Shown piece after piece: positions 37,192-48,357 of a stretch of DNA of 64,000 nt. A program made the position numbers and the translations under genes. The stretch lies in contig NW_019774347.1 in assembly GCF_001039355.2 (NCBI RefSeq), positions 254,108 to 318,107 of the forward strand. Reading direction: 5' to 3'. Source of the DNA: Lingula anatina. Its lineage: Eukaryota > Brachiopoda > Lingulata > Lingulida > Lingulidae. Below the pieces are notes generated by a model. That model worked only from the letters and a program-made list of their open reading frames with translations. It did not search any database and was not told the DNA's origin. Numbering within the stretch: position 1 is the first letter of the stretch; each line of letters starts with the position of its first letter.

Positions 37192-37197
37192 GTGAGT
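37192..37197 (+). promoter_or_regulatory. Donor of a probable 5' untranslated exon, receptor gene, haplotype 1
   Basis: ATACAG|gtgagt ends a segment (about 37010-37191) that is conserved between haplotypes and contains a YY1-like CCGCCATATTG. I infer a non-coding first exon of the CUB/lectin receptor gene, whose coding exons for this haplotype lie in the misoriented contig at 39032-41112. Confidence 0.4.
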
Positions 37198-37810
37198 TGT
37201 ACAGGTAAAGAAGGGTCGAATTACCTTGTGATGATTCAAGTTGAGTACGGTGCTTAGAACGTCGTCGACGTTTTAAGTCATGAGTCCATAATCACGAGCA
37301 GATATAAATGTAGCCTATATAGTTTAACCCGCGAGTACCAACCTAAGACTTAATAACTAAGTCCTCGTACCAACATATCGCCCTCGGTGACATTCGACTT
37401 TTGAGTGGATCTCCTTTCTGAACTATAATTTTGTATCAGACAACCGAAGAACATTTGGGACATTTTGATGAAGGTTTAGTTCTTCTCAGAACGGAAAACT
37501 ACAAACCATGTTAGACTATTAAAAAGGTTCAACATGGCCTCTTATCAGTGGTTGTAGACGTTATTATTTCTATAATTCTAAAATAATAACAGACAGAAAG
37601 ATGACATGAATCAGAACGGAGTCACAAGGGTGCTACGCATTGAACCGTTAGGATTTTTCGGCAGAAGGCAGATAATGAACACCGGTTTTTCACCCGAGTC
37701 ATTATGCCGTAAGCACAGTCCCATTCAATCGACGTGGTTACCGCAGAACAACGTTACTATGATATACACCTTAAGAAAGTAGCCTGAATAGCAACCAGGA
37801 CTAAACCATT

Positions 37811-37830
37811 TAGTCCATGAGCCAAATTGA
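37811..37830. mobile_element. Left end of a TIR element cut by the contig break
   Basis: TAGTCCATGAGCCAAATTGA follows ATT and stops at the N. The opposite end of the same element (inverted TAGTCCATGAGCCAAAT) is at 41610. In haplotype 2 the site is empty (aaccattacagattt, 48969-48983), with the single ATT target. Confidence 0.75.
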
Positions 37831-37831
37831 N
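37831..37831. other. Single-N contig join
   Basis: It separates the haplotype 1 arm from a contig that matches haplotype 2 only in reverse complement. Confidence 0.75.
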
Positions 37832-37927
37832 ACAAATACAAGAAGTAATCCGCAGAGTGATTACCATATACAGTTTGATATACATTATATAATGTCTAGA
37901 CTAAAGCAGGGAAAGTACATGTACTAG

Positions 37928-37987
37928 AGGTAACTTGACACGATGAAGATAGGCTATAGTGAAGAGGTTAGTGTCAAGTTATCTCTG
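37928..37987. repeat. Short imperfect inverted repeat
   Basis: AGAGGTAACTTGACAC at the left and GTGTCAAGTTATCTCT at the right pair over about 16 bases around a 28-base spacer. The haplotype 2 equivalent lacks this sequence. Confidence 0.6.
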
Positions 37988-37999
37988 AAGCTCAGGGTG

Positions 38000-38251
38000 C
38001 ATAGTTACCAATGGTTAAGGAATCCATTCCGACATTCAAAGTTAGTCCCTGGTTTTTCTCTAAAAAGTTTTTTTTTTGTAATATTCTCTTAAGAGATGTC
38101 GTGATCGCGTGGTGTGATGGCAAGCACAAATTCCAGAATAACTGCCTTAACCGCCGTTTTGGTGGTAAAATAGAATTTATTATATTTCTATGAGTTGTTG
38201 ACAATGCATTTATTGTGAAATATAGATATCATACGAACAGTTGTTATCCCT
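38000..38251 (-). mobile_element. TTAA-flanked MITE (family A), truncated copy
   Basis: Reverse-orientation copy of the element at 52483, ending GAACAGTTGTTATCCC then TTTAAA. Its other end is replaced by unrelated sequence near 38005. Confidence 0.7.
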
Positions 38252-39031
38252 TTAAAGCACACACGATACAATAATTTTGTAACAGACTACTGGCGGGCCT
38301 TGCGGTCAGATTGTAAACTAGCACTCGGGTTGACTGCAGATGTCCAGCCGTCTGGCCGGCACCAACAAGCGAGGGGATTACACAACGCACGGTAAGGAGG
38401 AAGGGAACAACTGCCAATCAATTGCCTTACTGTCCAATGGGGTCATTAGTTTAAGCCATGTGACATAAACACGAACAAGGATGGAGAGCAGCGTATTTCC
38501 AGTGTTCGAAGTAGAAGGAAGCAAAGACAGTGCGGTGAGAGAGAAAGTGAGGTATACAGGCAAAAGGCAGAGTCAAAAGACAAGGAATTCAGGTAGGATT
38601 TTTTTTTACAAAATCTTTCACTTCTTCCCTTCCCTCAACTTCATTTAATCTTCCATCTCTATTTCTGTTTCCATCAGGAAGTATTCACTCGGTGGCGCTT
38701 AACTTTCTCCACCTTGAATAATTGTTTCCGTTCGGTTCCTCAAAGCCAAAGCTAAAATAGGGTGCCACCCGTTTACGCCATACTAAATCACATAAGCATC
38801 AGAACTAGCATACGGTGTATATATGAAATATTTTGTCACTGCGTGCACATTTTAAATCTTTCGGCGATACACGCAATTTCAGATTTGGCCTAAAGGAAAC
38901 ACAGGACACACTATTTTCGCCATTTGGTTGCTCATTATCAATGATAAATTATGATAATCTCTTCTTAATGAATGGCTGTCAAAGAAAAGAGTTTGTTTTG
39001 CACTTTTAAGTAATAAGATTAGGAAACTCGC

Positions 39032-40953
39032 CTGTAATAAATGACTGCTCCGCCTCGCTGGAGATGCTGACTAGGTTGGACTGATCACGCACACAATATC
39101 TGTGGGCATCTTCCCATGATAGTGGATGGGTCTCAACCTTGTAGCAGTGGTTGCTGTACTCCCGCCAGCCGGGGGGACATAATGTGGCGTCTACAATAGA
39201 TATATAGATAGATAAATGGTAACAAAGATAAATATGTATAAATTAAAAAGTTTGGTAATCAGTAAAGAATTAAATTAGTACTCTTACGGAAGTATTTAAC
39301 TGAACAACTCACCGAATTAAAAAATTCAGTGTTGAGCACGTTATCTCTAATATCACGTCCTTGTTTCTCTTAAATAATATTCGGATTTTAACTTACCGAA
39401 AGTTTCATATTTCAAACGGACACCAGTGTTATTCTGTGACTTAGTTTTAAATTTGATGTATAGATAGCGCCCCGTACTGATGAAGGTAGACGGACTCCGG
39501 TCCCCACACCACGTGACTATTACGTCACCACTTGCCGTATCTCCTGGAAAGTCAAGTGAAAAGATGCTTACACTCACTGGTATTTCAAATGAATTGGATA
39601 AATTTATCTTTTAACCAGATAAAAACCCCAAGCTTCGTTTTATAAACCGCGAAAGAGACGCTGGGATCGTGATGACAGGTAACGACTTACGCTGCACGTG
39701 GCACCCTTCTGTAAGTGCTGTGCAGTGAAATAGTGGACCTATCGATTTTACAAAGACATGCAGTTTTGATTGACTGTTGCGTTCTCACTTTAGGAATCGC
39801 ATCATTGCCGATCATTTATTTAGTTGCAGCTGAGGAAGGGTCTGCCCTTCAATATTCAGGCAGCTTAAATCTGAGATAGAACTACTCGGGCGGTGTACAT
39901 GTAACACTACGAAATGAATTAATATGGTATATACAGGTAAGTTAGAATCGGCTATAAATGAACGTAGACATGAAATTTGTCCATGCAGAGAGAGAAAATA
40001 AAGTTATTAAATTAAACAACAGAAAAACAAGGAAATCAAGATATTGTAATGTCAAACCTTCCTGTTCTTTACCGCGCTTTCATCGTGCTACAATCAATAA
40101 GCTTACTGCCAATAATTGAAAGAGGAAATAAAATCACTAGGGAATTCCCCAGTACTAGTGTTAATGCATATGAAGATCTATACTGGGTTGAAGTTTAATT
40201 ACTTGTTCTCGTGCTAAAACATTTCGCTGTAATATTCTATTGATTATTTGGACTATAATTTCTCGGTAATTGACATGGTTTCTTTGAGTTTTCTGAAGGA
40301 AACTCTCTAACTGCCGAAAGTGTGGCTTATCAATCTTTCATCGGATGAGGTTCATGCTCATTTTCTCTCCGTCACACACACGCACACACACGCACACTGC
40401 TTGAATTTCACCATTTTAAACTTTCCTCTCTTAAGACACATAGAGAACTGCGGGCGAAAGATATTTAGTCCCCTTTTCTTTTGATGTGTCATATACACCT
40501 GTCAATTAAAACTCCGGTCCTAAATACTGATTTAATATACTGGTCTTAATACTGACCATTTCGAACCTCCATGTGATCATACTGGGTGCATGTCGCGTCG
40601 TTCGGCGTCCACTGTAAACTGGAGCTGAGTACAGTGACCAGCACGCGCCCTCCCTCTCCAGCGTCCAGTACCCACGTGCAGTCCATGCCACTCTGGTAGT
40701 ACGCTTGTCCCTCCATGTTGGATGAAATGTCACCTTTGAAGTTTGTGATGCGGTTCACCCCGCCGTTGATACAATAGGAGTAATTTTGTGCCTCTGAAAT
40801 GTATATTAGACCATTTTTATGAGATATATAAATATGAGATATATATATAAATGACAAACTATTTCTTCAACACCTCTATTTCGCCATTCTCTCTCTGTGT
40901 TTCTATCTCTGTCGCTCTCTCAAACACACGCACGCACGCGCGCACACACGTTA

Positions 40954-40984
<31 letters not shown>

Positions 40985-41112
40985 TCCAAATATTTTACTG
41001 TGACTTATATTACATAGACGCATCGGTTCCTACCTGCCAATTTTGCTACTGACATTATCAATGTAACTGTGAACCAAGAGACCTTCCATACGGCTCTATA
41101 TTCCGAGACCAT
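39032..41112 (-). CDS. CUB/C-type-lectin-like receptor, coding exons 1-4, haplotype 1 (partial)
   Basis: Minus-strand exons: 41034-41112, 40557-40793, 39397-39543, 39032-39190. Their lengths after the first (237, 147, 159) equal those of the complete gene at 49439-55250, and the splice sites match, including the GC donor after exon 4. They encode a signal peptide (ending MSVAKLA), the CUB domain and the first half of the lectin-like domain. Exons 5-8 are missing because the contig ends. The upstream ATG used in haplotype 2 is TTG here (41140-41142), so I start at the next in-frame ATG (41110-41112), which is shared. Amino-acid differences are few (for example EYRN against EYSN). I consider it an allele placed in the wrong orientation, not a pseudogene. 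Confidence 0.85.
40921..40981. repeat. CA-rich microsatellite
   Basis: CACG and CA repeats in intron 1. The allele on the other haplotype (about 49598-49650) is longer and in reverse complement. Confidence 0.85.
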
Positions 41113-41609
41113 TTCCGTCTTGAGTCGTGTAGAAACAACCAACTTTCTCTCGTAGGGCGACAAGACTGAAGAAAAAGAAAAAATGTAAAAAACATAAAAA
41201 GATAATTCTTACAAGAGAAAGGGAAGACGTGTGTAATTCTTACCTTAATGCGTCACAATAGTTCGTTTTCACATTTCTAGGTATATCTGTCTGATATATT
41301 ATCTGAAGCTATTCATATAAAGGCCCAATGGACGATGATAATTAATGTCGATATTATATGAATAACATTGCTTTACGCTGAACAAGGAGTGCTGTAATTC
41401 GTATGACTTAAATTCGTCACAGAACAAAAAATCCTTTTCTCTGTTAATATAAATCAAAACCATTGTTGTTCTGAAGTTTTACTTATAATTCAATAAGTCA
41501 ATGAGGATGGGAAGTAGAAATTCCAGTACAAAACTATTACAAGGAAGTGCACGGTCCAAGGATAGTTTCACTTCATGACGGTTCTTATCTAAAGCTCGAA
41601 ATCTGTAAT

Positions 41610-41975
41610 TAGTCCATGAGCCAAATGCCAAAAAATCCAATTTGGCTGCACCCCCCGTCAGGCAAAGGTTTTATGATTGATTCTTGTAGTTTAGAACCTG
41701 AATTTTTCATTTCTGCTTGTTTCCGGATTGAAAAAGTGTCCGTTTGTACCGGAAACAGGCCAAATCCAAGATGGCCGCCAGTAAATTAATGTGTCAACTG
41801 TAAATACAAAAATTTATTTAAAAGTTACTTAACAACTTAATATTATCAAAATTTGCACTGATCACTAGTACTTTGGCCTTCTTTGATTTTTCAGGCACTT
41901 TACATTTTTCAAGATGGCGACTGAATCCAAGATGGCGGCCATTTTCCTTACTTTTTGTGAAAAAATACAAATAAC
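41610..41975. mobile_element. Incomplete TIR element at contig end
   Basis: It begins TAGTCCATGAGCCAAATGCC, contains repeated 'ccaagatggc' stretches, and runs into the N at 41976. It is the other half of the element whose opposite end is at 37811. No open frame for a transposase is visible in this part. Confidence 0.6.
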
Positions 41976-41976
41976 N
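41976..41976. other. Single-N contig join
   Basis: Directly after it, haplotype 2 restarts with sequence equivalent to 31074. Confidence 0.75.
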
Positions 41977-44798
41977 TATTTTATGTCTAAAAAATTTGCT
42001 GATTGATCAATAATCTATGGAATCAATTTTTTTTTCATTTTTTTTCCAGGTACTCAAAGTGACACTCGCAATATTGAGAAGAAAACAGCTGAATAGACTT
42101 GCACTTTTTCCATCTACGATCACGTTATTGATTTATTATTCAAAGCAAAATGGTGCTTATTGTTGACATCTTGATGATAAGGAGTGGGTGGGAGAAAAAG
42201 ACATTGGTCATTAACTTTTTACATCAGCAGAACAGGCCTACCCATCTACCAGACCCGGCACTGAAGGATCCAAAATTTGCCGGTAGATCGGATCATGCTA
42301 CCCGTTTTCAAGGTGTGTATCATGCTTCAAAGTATCAGACGCAGCACCCCTCTTGCTTGGTACTCATGATACTTCGAAGCGTGTATTGATACACACCTTG
42401 AAAACCAGTGTAGCGTGTTCCGATCTACGGTGTATTCTGCATCCTTCCATGCCACGTCTGGTAGTTGGGTAGACCTGCAGGAGTAACAGAGAGCCTCAAG
42501 TCTATGCTGTGGTATTATGCATTAGGTTGAAGACTGAATACCTTACCTCCTGTAAATATGCAGTGACTAATACTGGTGTGGCTACTCCTACAGATGCAAT
42601 GCTATCAGCAGAATGTGAAATAGATATAAAGATGCTCTAAGGCCAGTTAACTTCAATTACTTAATTCAGACTTTCAGTGCTGTTCCTTTGCTGTAACTCA
42701 TTATTGATAGTTCTTTTGTTTTTATTATTCTTTTTTTTTCCTAAGAACAGCATTTGACTTCTGTTTTTTTTTTCTTCTTCATTTTTTGCGTGTAGTATTT
42801 CATGCTTTTTCTCAGAATTTCATCGATGATTTGAATTTCATACAGTAAGGCAAGTGTCTTAATTTGTAAAAGAAATTTAAATTGTGTAAAAGAGTATAGT
42901 TCTATTTCTTTACGGCAATTTTTTAGGAAAAAAGTGATATCCCTTTAAAACACAGTCAAGTTAAACTAGTTTTCCCATGTCCATTAGAAACACTCCAAGT
43001 TTCGCACAAGTCATTAAAATTGAAAGTAATTCTGTAAAGAAGTATATTTTATTACTTGCTATGTCGTAAAAAGGTGGCTGTGTCACATTGTTTTCTTGTA
43101 ATTTAACTCGAAGGTTATAGTGGACCACCCTTCTTCATTTTCTGTAAAACTATGAGATTGTTATTTTTTAGGTACTTGTTTCAGTTGTTACACGCGATGT
43201 TCAGATAACGTAGTGCCTTCTTTAAATACTGCAAAGAGTTTTTACCAAAAATAATTCAGTTGCAATATTGTCCTTAACTAATTTCATATCGTTCAGTGGC
43301 ATTGTTTTATTGGTATTTACACACCTTTTAAGGTATTTAAGTTTTTTCCAACGTTACAAATTGCATCTTCAAAATAGAGAAGTTTGAGTTGGATAACTTA
43401 CGGGTTTTTTAAATAATTGGTTGAATAAGTCATATGGAGCATAACTCGTTTCTCATTTGGTTTTCATATTGAAGAGTCTACATGAAATTCGTCAGCACAT
43501 TTTGTATAATGCGTAAGTCACAATTTGGTGCTAAGATTTTTATTTTTCAAAGTTACAAAGGATGTTCAAATATTTGCAGCCTGGGAGGCTTCAAAAGCAT
43601 AATCCATAGATTTTTGTATTGAAGACTCTGTTTAAGTAATACATTTACAAAATGAGTTTCATTAGCAACTTGTTGTTTAATATTTCAAGGGCAAAAATGT
43701 TGAGGCTCGCTCTGTAATTTCATTAACTTTGTTGGTCATTGGAAAAGTGGTTGTCTTCTAAGGGGAATTGATATGAACAAAGATTTTCTCTCATTTTTCT
43801 TCCCTTGCTTTTCAGCTTATACAATCAATGCTGCATTATGTATTAACATGAATAATACTGGCCGAGTTTAATGTTGAATGTTACAGAGCTGATCTCCCTT
43901 TTTTGAAGACTAATTCTTTTTACATGCAGTATCTTCTTTAACTAAAGTTAGTTAATATGATCAGTTTCAGTTTGAGTCATAAATATTCTACCTACAAATA
44001 TTTAACAGGACATGTCTAGTTGCACTTTGCATCACCTTTGTCCAAAAAGATAACTCTGATAACAGGCTTGCTTTCCGAAGATTTTGCCCCGAATGCCCTC
44101 AGAGTCTCCTCACTCTGTAGTGGAGGTTAGCCATTTCTGTTAGGCTGACAGTGACGGCAAACACAGTCTGTGTACAGGAAACCCAGGCTAGGGCAGTCAC
44201 TATAATATCAGACAGTGCAGCTATTTGATCAGTTAAATAAGTTTTCATGTATAATCATATTTGTTTAGATCTGCTAAATGTGTAATGTACATTTGTCTTC
44301 TCTGTTATTCTTATTGTTTTTTTTTTTTTCTTTTTTTTTTTGAAACTTGGCAGGTAGATTGTATTTTTGCCTTTACGTACCATACAATTAGACATGTAGT
44401 TAGTCTGTAGAGGTATAGAAAAGTTATTTTGCAACACATACTAGTACTAGGTCTCATCTGTTCTACGTTGTATTTCTCCAGTTTATCGTTAAATTCGTTA
44501 AACTTGTTGTTCAATTACTCTTCAGCATTCTTGCTTGTGCATTGTTGTAGTTCTGAACCAAAGGAAAAAAGAAATATAATTTTCCTATTAAAATTGATGT
44601 TTTTAATTTATTCTGATTATCTCGAGTAACCTTGAGCCTCTAGATGAACAAATGACGTGCATATTGAATCACTTAATTTTGTGGCATGACCGATTTGGCA
44701 GAGCACAGTAACTAAAGGGAAAAACATTGTACCCCCCCCCCCCCCTTACTTGCTCCTCAAGCCTAAACCAGTTTGTTGCACCTCAACTGCATTCCCTG

Positions 44799-45037
44799 AA
44801 GCCTAGGTCCCAACTGCGTTTTGGACGCACGGTTTTAGGTTCCTTGCCTCTGGCTAGGAAGTAGCTAGATAGCACATAGCAGCTGTTGATCATGTCGAAA
44901 AGTTTCTACGTGCTGTTTACGTCCTCCAAAAGTCGCACGGTGGACGTGCTCCTCACGCACAAACTCCCACGTTGTCCCCATTTTTTTGGCTGTAGACCAC
45001 ATGTAGCAGCTCGTACGTCCGGTTGGGACCTAGGCTT
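44799..45037. mobile_element. MITE present only in haplotype 2
   Basis: AAGCCTAGGTCCCAACTG at the left is mirrored at the right by GGTTGGGACCTAGGCTT. The 239-base body is absent from the equivalent site in haplotype 1 (about 33893-33905). The body is GC-richer than its surroundings. Target duplication is unclear because neighbouring bases also changed. Confidence 0.75.
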
Positions 45038-46197
45038 AACAGAGGTCACTGCATATACTACTTGCAATTTCTATCTCAGGCCTATAACCAGCAATTCCCT
45101 TAGGGAGGGGTGGGGGGGTCAGAAAAAAAGGAACTTTCATCATGAAACCTTCATGCAATTGGGACATATTTTTACCTAGAGTCCACATCTTTCTGGTTAA
45201 AATAGCAATTCATTTCACCTCCCCCAGCTATGGGTGTGCCTGAGGAGAGCTTGCCACCAGAGCGCCAAATCCCCAAGTTGAATTTTAATCAATTCTTTTG
45301 TTCATAATGGCTCAGTTCTTATTTTAAGAAACAAGTTCAGTTATACTATACCAATTATTTTGATACATATTTTAATTTATGGCTAGTAATAAAATTGGCC
45401 TATATTTGATGTTTGAGCAAGAACTAGGTGGGAGAATAGCTTGGTGCACCATGATTCTAGACTATTGCTCCAAATACTTGATATGAGGAACTGAAAAACA
45501 ATGAGCTTTTCAAGAATGTAGTTTTACTTTAATTAAAATGCAATGTATGATGAGAAACATGATGGTGATAAAATGAGAAAAATAATCTACTGAAAATGCG
45601 TCCTATTAATCTACAAAATGCCATCTCCTCAGAGTCCTCTGTTACTTCACAGTAATGGAAGATATTTTCTAAAGAACACTGATGACCCCTTACATACAGG
45701 AAATGGTACATATATGTAATATAATGAGCAGTTCCACTTTCTGTCACCCGTTGCTCAATAGATGGAGCATGCGAAGATGGCACACTTCACTCAAAAAGAA
45801 GAATCTGCCACTGGTGCTTCTATTTGTCCTATTCAAAAGTCCTTGTACCGACTTCCATTTCTCAATTCCACTCGTTATTCTAGATCTTCATTAACAGCAT
45901 ATCACTTCAACCAAAACAATAAGTCAAAGATGAAATCCATTGTCTTGTTTTCTCTGCAGTATTTGTGGAGGTTTAAACCATTTTTAACTATTATCTAATG
46001 TTCAATATCTTTACTGTAATGTTGGCAATTTAACAGTGGGGAATATGCCACTCATTTTCAGTTGCTTCGAATTCGTAATGTGCATCTTACAGAGTTTTTA
46101 TCTCTTGCTCCCTCTCTTTATTAGAAAAATGTGGTCTAATTTTGAAAAAAAATTTGCATTAAGCTGCACTGCTGAAAATGTCAGTCTCTGAATGAGT

Positions 46198-46936
46198 TCA
46201 CATCACTTGCTTTGGTTGCTGTGTTGGTAAAAGTCCAAAACGTTTCTTGATGGTAATCCTCTGCCTGGAGTACTTATCATCGGGAGAAAACTTGGCGGGG
46301 TGAGCCGACTGTGTGGGTTTACCATAGGGGTCTGTTTTCTGAAAATTAAAAGAATATTTTGTTGCATTGTGTACATCATTTAAGTCTAATTAGCAATGTT
46401 TTAATTTAAATAATTAGCACTTTCATCCAGACCTGGTATAACTTATGGTACCATGTCTTACTAAAAAATAAACTGAATACTGATAGTGATACAAATGTGA
46501 AATACTGGTATATAAATTGCTACAATAAAGAACTGGCACTGTGAGTAAAAGCAACCTGCACAATATCACACGACTCAAGACTTAAAAATGGCGACATTAA
46601 ATTTAATTTGGATCTGGCATTTTTGGGGCCGTAGCGATAGTCCGAAGGTTCAATAGTCCGAAGGTTCATTGGTCCGAAGGTTCACTATAGAACCTTCGGA
46701 CCAATGAACCCTTGATTAAAAAATCGATGAAAATGTTACCACTTTTCGGACCAATGAACCTTCGGACCAATGAACCTTCGGACTATCGAGACGCCCCCGC
46801 ATTTTTAGCATCAAAGACACTGGGAAATCGTTTGATCTCAAAATGTCTTCATCATATTAAGAATCCAAATCCGATGTCAAACCTTCAGAGTATACACTCT
46901 TTCCCCGTCCTCGTTTAAATGAAACATCATAAACAT
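46198..46936 (-). CDS. NOP10: NOP10, second copy (haplotype 2)
   Basis: Exons 46883-46936 and 46198-46338 encode 64 residues. Splice sites are the same as in the first copy, but the intron is enlarged by the MITE at 46625-46798. Relative to the other copy it has Tyr6His, Ile20Thr, Asp24Gly and Arg34Lys. Arg34 lies in the near-invariant [11 protein letters not shown] segment, and its substitution in human NOP10 is associated with dyskeratosis congenita. The frame is intact. Four changes in a 64-residue core snoRNP protein is a lot for two alleles, so this copy may be under weaker selection, may carry base errors, or may be a true paralogue. Confidence 0.92.
46625..46798. mobile_element. hAT-like MITE in the NOP10 intron, haplotype 2 only
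   Basis: The 174-base element starts GGGGCCGTAGCGATAGTCC and ends with the near-inverse GGACTATCGAGACGCCCCC. It is flanked by perfect 8-base repeats GCATTTTT (46617-46624, 46799-46806). Haplotype 1 has one GCATTTTT at the unoccupied site (35637-35644). The inside is built from several GGTCCGAAGGTTCA-type units in both orientations. The 8-base duplication fits hAT. Perfect target repeats and the empty allele indicate a recent insertion. Confidence 0.9.
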
Positions 46937-47210
46937 GTTGCGGCCTTTTCTACTACACCACTACGACTACACGTGTTGCTGTAGCTAAAGATGGCCGACT
47001 CTTTGTACTCTCCAAACGCTAAATGTTTTTGACCTACTTAATACTGAATAGGGGAAATGAATTATTTGAAAAGTCGTTAATAATACGTTTTACATAATTA
47101 TTATATACTTTAACTTGTATCTGACGCTTAATTAGGTAATTTTAAGAATTTAATATTGCATATTGCACCTCAAATCCGAGTAGAAAGTATTCCCTTTTAT
47201 CCTCAACTGC

Positions 47211-47297
47211 GCCCGGATAGCTCAGTCGGTAGAGCATCAGACTTTTAAGCATGATCAAGTCATCTGAGGGTCCAGGGTTCGAGTCCCTGTTCGGGCG
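47211..47297 (+). tRNA. tRNA-Lys(UUU) with a 14-base intron (haplotype 2)
   Basis: Identical to the gene at 36049-36135 except for one base inside the intron (gatcGag there, gatcAag here). The mature sequence is unchanged, which is consistent with two functional alleles and relaxed constraint on the intron. The A and B boxes and the downstream T run are kept. Confidence 0.93.
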
Positions 47298-48351
47298 TTT
47301 AAGTTTTTCGTTTTCTCATTTTCCCTTTTGTTTTGACATTGTATCATCTTTCCTGACAAAACAGTGTCATTAGGGGCCTACCTTAAGATGATCAATGGAT
47401 TAACACATCTTTATTGAGAATTTAATATTCGTACCCGATGCACACTTATTGACCTAACCCCCTTTATTTCCGATCATTTCAAAATTAACAACATTTAATT
47501 CTTAATAATTATTTCGCTTACCATTTATCAGGCTAAAGGAACAGTCGTAGTTTGATAGCAACATAATTGAAATATGAAATATCCATGGACTAACATCTAA
47601 CCTTTTAACCTATTTTAATTACATAGGCCTATGTGTGGAAACGATCTTCGTTAATTAGTAAGGGGTTTGTGGGCCTTTAAGTCGTTTATATCTCTAATGC
47701 AGCCTATACTGGCAGTGCATCAGGCAAATGTGTCTTGTTCCTATTATTGTCTTGTAAAAAAACTCTTTACAGGCAATACTTTTCAGATTGGATATCGATA
47801 TAATTACACTTCACCTTCGCGAGGAAGGAAACTAGAATATTGTAAAGAACGTGTAGGATAGGATAGTTTGCATTTGACGAATCAAACGTTTTATTTGTAC
47901 AAAATTTCGCTAACTGCATTTTAATACCAAGTGGACGAAGTCGGAGAAAGCCTTTTATTCACCCAAGAGCTAGTTCGATAACTGTAGCGCCAAAACCCCA
48001 TACGCACTTTCACGGCAGTATGTAGGCCTACATAGACCTATATATGCAGACTTCGGTGTGGACGGCAGGCTGTGCCTTTGGCATTGGTGAATCGATCGAC
48101 CGATTTATACATCAACCATGCATAAGAGGGCTTGAATGTAAACAAACGCTCACAATAGAAGTCACATTGTTCCATCCGCCATATTGCGGATTTTGCAATC
48201 CGGTCTAGATGACAGAGCCAACTTCATGGAGTGTGTTGTGCCGCAGTAGTACACTGAATTATCTGTCAATTTCGAGTTCTTTTTTCTTCCTAAGTCGATG
48301 AAATGACGCTGGTGGTGAAGAAAGATACGTAGCTCATATAACCGCATACAG

Positions 48352-48357
48352 GTGAGT
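48352..48357 (+). promoter_or_regulatory. Donor of a probable 5' untranslated exon, receptor gene, haplotype 2
   Basis: ATACAG|gtgagt at the end of a conserved segment (about 48170-48351). Splicing from here to the acceptor ttcttcag at 49415 would bring an untranslated leader to the coding exon beginning at 49416. Confidence 0.45.

Larger units (their letters stand above)
31074..37810 (+). repeat. Large duplication, haplotype 1 arm
   Basis: This arm matches 41977-48974 in the same order and orientation, with many single-base differences and several clean insertion differences. It contains a NOP10 gene, a tRNA-Lys and the upstream part of the receptor locus. The partner copy begins exactly after the N at 41976, and this copy breaks at the N at 37831. 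From 31.6 to 35.2 kb I see no coding exon on either strand. Confidence 0.9.
37832..41975 (-). repeat. Inverted haplotype 1 contig (reverse complement of 48975-52730)
   Basis: From about 38000 to 41609 this contig is the reverse complement of 48975-52730, and it holds receptor exons on the minus strand. If it is flipped, the order NOP10, tRNA, untranslated exon, coding exons 1-4 becomes identical to haplotype 2. The outer ends also make sense after flipping, because the cut TIR element at 37811 then meets its other half. I conclude that the orientation is an assembly error; a real inverted duplication is the alternative. Between exons it holds intron sequence only. Confidence 0.8.

Noticed and set aside
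33424-44629. Identical open frames in both haplotype arms (for example 33542-33742 and 44429-44629)
   Set aside because: They are shared only because the arms are duplicated. There are substitutions and frameshifts but no coding-like pattern, and no splice or domain evidence.
46712-46918. Plus-strand open frame over the MITE and the NOP10 intron
   Set aside because: It starts inside a mobile element absent from the other haplotype and runs antisense to NOP10 exon 1.
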